This document shows positions 4,634-5,164 of a stretch of DNA of 5,164 bases, in pieces. The stretch spans positions 1-5,164 of the forward strand of contig DASPXK010000254.1 of assembly GCA_035637315.1 (NCBI GenBank), written 5' to 3'. Both the position numbers and the translations under genes were made by a program. Origin of the DNA: DASPXK01 sp035637315. Its GTDB lineage: Bacteria > Chloroflexota > UBA6077 > JACCZL01. Under the pieces are notes generated by a model. That model searched no databases. It was not told the DNA's origin and worked only from the letters and a program-made list of their open reading frames with translations. Numbering within the stretch: the stretch's first letter is position 1; each line of letters begins with the position of its first letter.

Positions 4634-5164
4634 ATGACCATGCCACCCGGCGTCCGCAAGTTCGCGCTCGCCGCGCATCTCACGTTCTCGGTCGGCTGGA
4701 TCGGCGCGGTCGTTGCGTACCTGGCGCTCGGCGTCTCCGCCGTGACCAGCCAGGATGCGCAGACGCTGCGTGCCGCCTGGATCGCGATGGAGTTGACCGG
4801 CTGGTACGTCATCGTCCCGTTGGCCCTCGCCGCGCTGCTTACCGGGATTGTCATGTCAGTGGGCACCCCGTGGGGCTTGTTCCGACACTATTGGGTCCTG
4901 ATCAGTCTGGTGCTGACCATCCTTTCCACCGTCGTCTTGCTGTTGCACATGCCGACCGTGAGCTCCCTGGCAGACGTGGCGCGAGAGGCGGACGGTGCCG
5001 ACCTCGGCGGGCTTGGGGGCGACCTCCTCCACCCCGGTGTTGGCCTGCTGGTGTTGCTCGTGATCACGGTGCTCAATGTGTACAAGCCGCGGGGCTTGAC
5101 CCCGTATGGGTGGCGTAAGCAGCACGAGCAGCGTGAGGAGCGTAAGGTGTCGCCAACCGTAGAC
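4634..5164 (+). CDS. Four-span membrane protein of unknown function (3' end beyond window)
   Basis: The frame starts at ATG 4634-4636 and stays open for 177 codons to the last base, so the stop lies outside; the highly charged C-terminal tail suggests few residues are missing. ATG 4640 is an alternative start. No good Shine-Dalgarno precedes either, and the gap to the previous stop is 7 nt, so translational coupling is likely. Four hydrophobic spans are visible: about 10-36, 53-76, 86-105 and 133-149, with the tail YKPRGLTPYGWRKQHEQREE (150-169) presumably in the cytoplasm. Histidines sit in or at span ends (His15, His85, His105, His133), and Trp22 and Trp57 lie in or next to conserved-looking GW pairs. 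This pattern resembles small DUF2269/CopD-like membrane proteins, some of which are suspected haem or metal binders, but that is only a resemblance. I recall homologues ending in the same YKPRGLTPYG tail, listed as hypothetical. Transport, haem binding or a membrane-sensing partner are all possible; none is proven. Confidence 0.82.
   Translation, partial: MTMPPGVRKFALAAHLTFSVGWIGAVVAYLALGVSAVTSQDAQTLRAAWIAMELTGWYVIVPLALAALLTGIVMSVGTPWGLFRHYWVLISLVLTILSTVVLLLHMPTVSSLADVAREADGADLGGLGGDLLHPGVGLLVLLVITVLNVYKPRGLTPYGWRKQHEQREERKVSPTVD

Noticed and set aside
4258..4866. Minus-strand open frame of 202 codons opposite the two membrane genes
   Set aside because: The plus strand has proper hydrophobic spans, a good ribosome-binding site and family-like sequence. 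The minus frame is low-complexity Arg/Thr/His sequence without domains.

Overview
The window is high-GC bacterial DNA with densely packed genes on both strands. The lipoprotein with a long Pro/Ala linker and the small membrane protein of the 'YPDTGDDTGVGPDRGSTT' type suggest a soil or sediment Chloroflexota-like lineage, or possibly an actinobacterium. That placement rests on recalled family resemblance, not on a search. Nothing indicates a phage, an insertion sequence or a CRISPR array.

Region 1 (1-548). The 3' part of a plus-strand tungstate-type ABC transporter binding protein (TupA family) enters from the left edge and ends at 441. A strong hairpin at 486-516 separates it from the convergent minus-strand genes.

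Region 2 (549-2445, minus strand). In transcription order this holds a TctC/Bug-family solute-binding lipoprotein (2270-1086), the broken 3' remnant of a metal-dependent amidohydrolase (about 1039-899), and a small cupin (854-549). It looks like an uptake-plus-catabolism operon whose enzyme gene has been deleted down to its last 45 or so codons. A perfect Shine-Dalgarno and ATG sit at the break point but in the wrong frame.

Region 3 (2446-4172, minus strand). A DesK/DesR-like two-component system: a membrane histidine kinase followed by a NarL/LuxR-type response regulator. The two genes overlap by four bases (GTGA) and are probably translationally coupled. No fatty-acid desaturase gene is in view.

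Region 4 (4173-5164). A 184-bp divergent intergenic region carries a 15-bp tandem direct repeat with 20-bp period, a bulged GC hairpin and a perfect 6+6 inverted repeat. It is followed on the plus strand by two membrane-protein genes of unknown function: an 89-residue single-span protein with a His/Gly/Pro-rich tail, and a four-span protein (4634 to the right edge). The four-span gene is easily missed because its reading frame runs off the window without a stop.

The most interesting hypothesis is that the DesKR-like system and the divergent membrane pair form one regulated envelope-stress or membrane-sensing module, with the tandem repeat as the shared operator. The most concrete anomaly is the amidohydrolase remnant.
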